The notes under the pieces: generated by a model
What the model saw: the letters and a program-made list of their open reading frames with translations, nothing else
Told to the model about the DNA's origin: nothing
Database searches by the model: none
Shown here: positions 12,686 to 13,003 of the stretch, in pieces
How positions within the stretch are numbered: position 1 is the first letter of the stretch
How the letters are laid out: every line of letters begins with the position of its first letter
Assembly (NCBI GenBank): GCA_023439425.1
Contig: JAEXNZ010000512.1
Span: 1-13,003, forward strand
Reading direction: 5' to 3'
Origin: Pseudomonadota bacterium
Lineage (GTDB): Bacteria; Pseudomonadota; Gammaproteobacteria; Xanthomonadales; Xanthomonadaceae
Length of the DNA: 13,003 nt
Translations under genes and position numbers: made by a program

Positions 12686-13003
12686 CTGGATCAGCGCGTC
12701 CACATCCAGCAGGTGGCCGGCGCGCTCGGCCTTGGTGCGCAGGTAGTGCTCGTTTTCGACGGTGATGTCACCGGTCACCGGCACGCACTCGACCACGTCG
12801 ATGCCCGCATGGCGCAGGCGCTGGGCCTTGGTCGGGTTGTTGCTGAGCAGCTGCACGCGGGTCACGCCCAGGCCCTGCAGCATGGCCACGGCACTGCCGT
12901 AGCGGCGTTCGTCAGCCCCGAAGCCGAGCTGGGCATCCGCGTCGATGGTGTCCAGGCCGTCGTGCTGGTAGCCGTAAGCGCGCATCTTGGCGGCGATGCC
13001 GGT
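12674..13003 (-). CDS. ribA: GTP cyclohydrolase II, C-terminal part (cut by window edge)
   Basis: 109 codons are visible, ending at TAG 12676-12674; the gene starts beyond the right edge. The peptide shows the conserved C-terminal half of RibA: TGIAAKMRAYGYQHDGLDT, LGFGADERRYGSAVAMLQGLG (usual form LGFxxDxRxYGxxxxxLxxLG) and VQLLSNNPTK (usual LLTNNPxK), then VVECVPVTG and a short NEHYLRTKAERAGHLL tail. RibA opens the imidazole ring of GTP, releasing formate and pyrophosphate, as the first step of riboflavin synthesis. The zinc-binding cysteines and catalytic region are outside the window. The fairly short tail after NNP suits a stand-alone RibA or the end of a RibBA fusion; the visible part cannot separate these. 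Same strand as the two PH-domain genes downstream. Confidence 0.88.
   Translation of the reverse strand, partial: TGIAAKMRAYGYQHDGLDTIDADAQLGFGADERRYGSAVAMLQGLGVTRVQLLSNNPTKAQRLRHAGIDVVECVPVTGDITVENEHYLRTKAERAGHLLDVDALIQAAQ

Noticed and set aside
1..13003. Mobile element, tRNA/rRNA, CRISPR array, toxin-antitoxin or phage-defence system
   Set aside because: No transposase, integrase, regularly spaced repeats, RNA-gene signatures or small paired toxin-antitoxin frames were found on either strand.

Overview
The window looks like chromosomal DNA from a high-GC gammaproteobacterium of the Xanthomonadaceae, most likely Stenotrophomonas or a close relative. The reasons are the uniform high GC, the protein sequences of the housekeeping genes, and the conserved block dprA-tsaP (minus strand) diverging from def-fmt-rsmB (plus strand). 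Gammaproteobacteria such as Pseudomonas share that block. Hairpins in the dprA-tsaP gap resemble the small REP-like elements common in Stenotrophomonas. The genus is an inference; no rRNA or tRNA gene is present to settle it.

Layout. Positions 1-1401 (minus) hold the 5' end of dprA (DNA uptake/recombination) and a complete LysM protein that fits TsaP, the peptidoglycan-binding partner of the type IV pilus secretin. Two perfect hairpins lie between them. Positions 1528-4315 (plus) hold def, fmt and rsmB: peptide deformylase, Met-tRNA formyltransferase and 16S rRNA m5C967 methyltransferase. They are packed as an operon with an 11-nt gap and then a 1-nt overlap. Positions 4340-10497 form a five-gene surface-glycan region: an ArnT/GT39-type membrane glycosyltransferase (+), a WaaL/Wzy_C-type O-antigen ligase (+), a GT4 glycosyltransferase (-), a WaaE/LgtF-like GT2 glycosyltransferase (-) and a CDP-glycerol glycerophosphotransferase-family protein (+). 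Positions 10505-12585 (minus) encode two membrane proteins with bacterial PH domains (YdbT- and YdbS-like) whose reading frames overlap by 4 nt. Positions 12674-13003 (minus) are the C-terminal part of ribA (GTP cyclohydrolase II).

How the parts fit. The first two blocks are housekeeping functions, plus a pilus/DNA-uptake pair. The middle block probably builds or modifies the lipopolysaccharide core: cytoplasmic GT2 and GT4 enzymes and the CDP-glycerol-type transferase act on the inner face, while the GT39 protein and the ligase work on the periplasmic face with lipid-linked donors. Acceptors and sugars cannot be read from sequence.

The region is very dense. No gap exceeds about 130 nt. Two convergent junctions are only 2 and 7 nt wide, and one divergent junction has start codons 1 nt apart. 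I see no transposase, integrase, tRNA, rRNA or CRISPR array, and no clear sign of an unprecedented system. The points most worth a second look are the glycan block downstream of rsmB, the CDP-glycerol transferase homologue, the back-to-back start codons near 9440, and the hairpins at 190-253.
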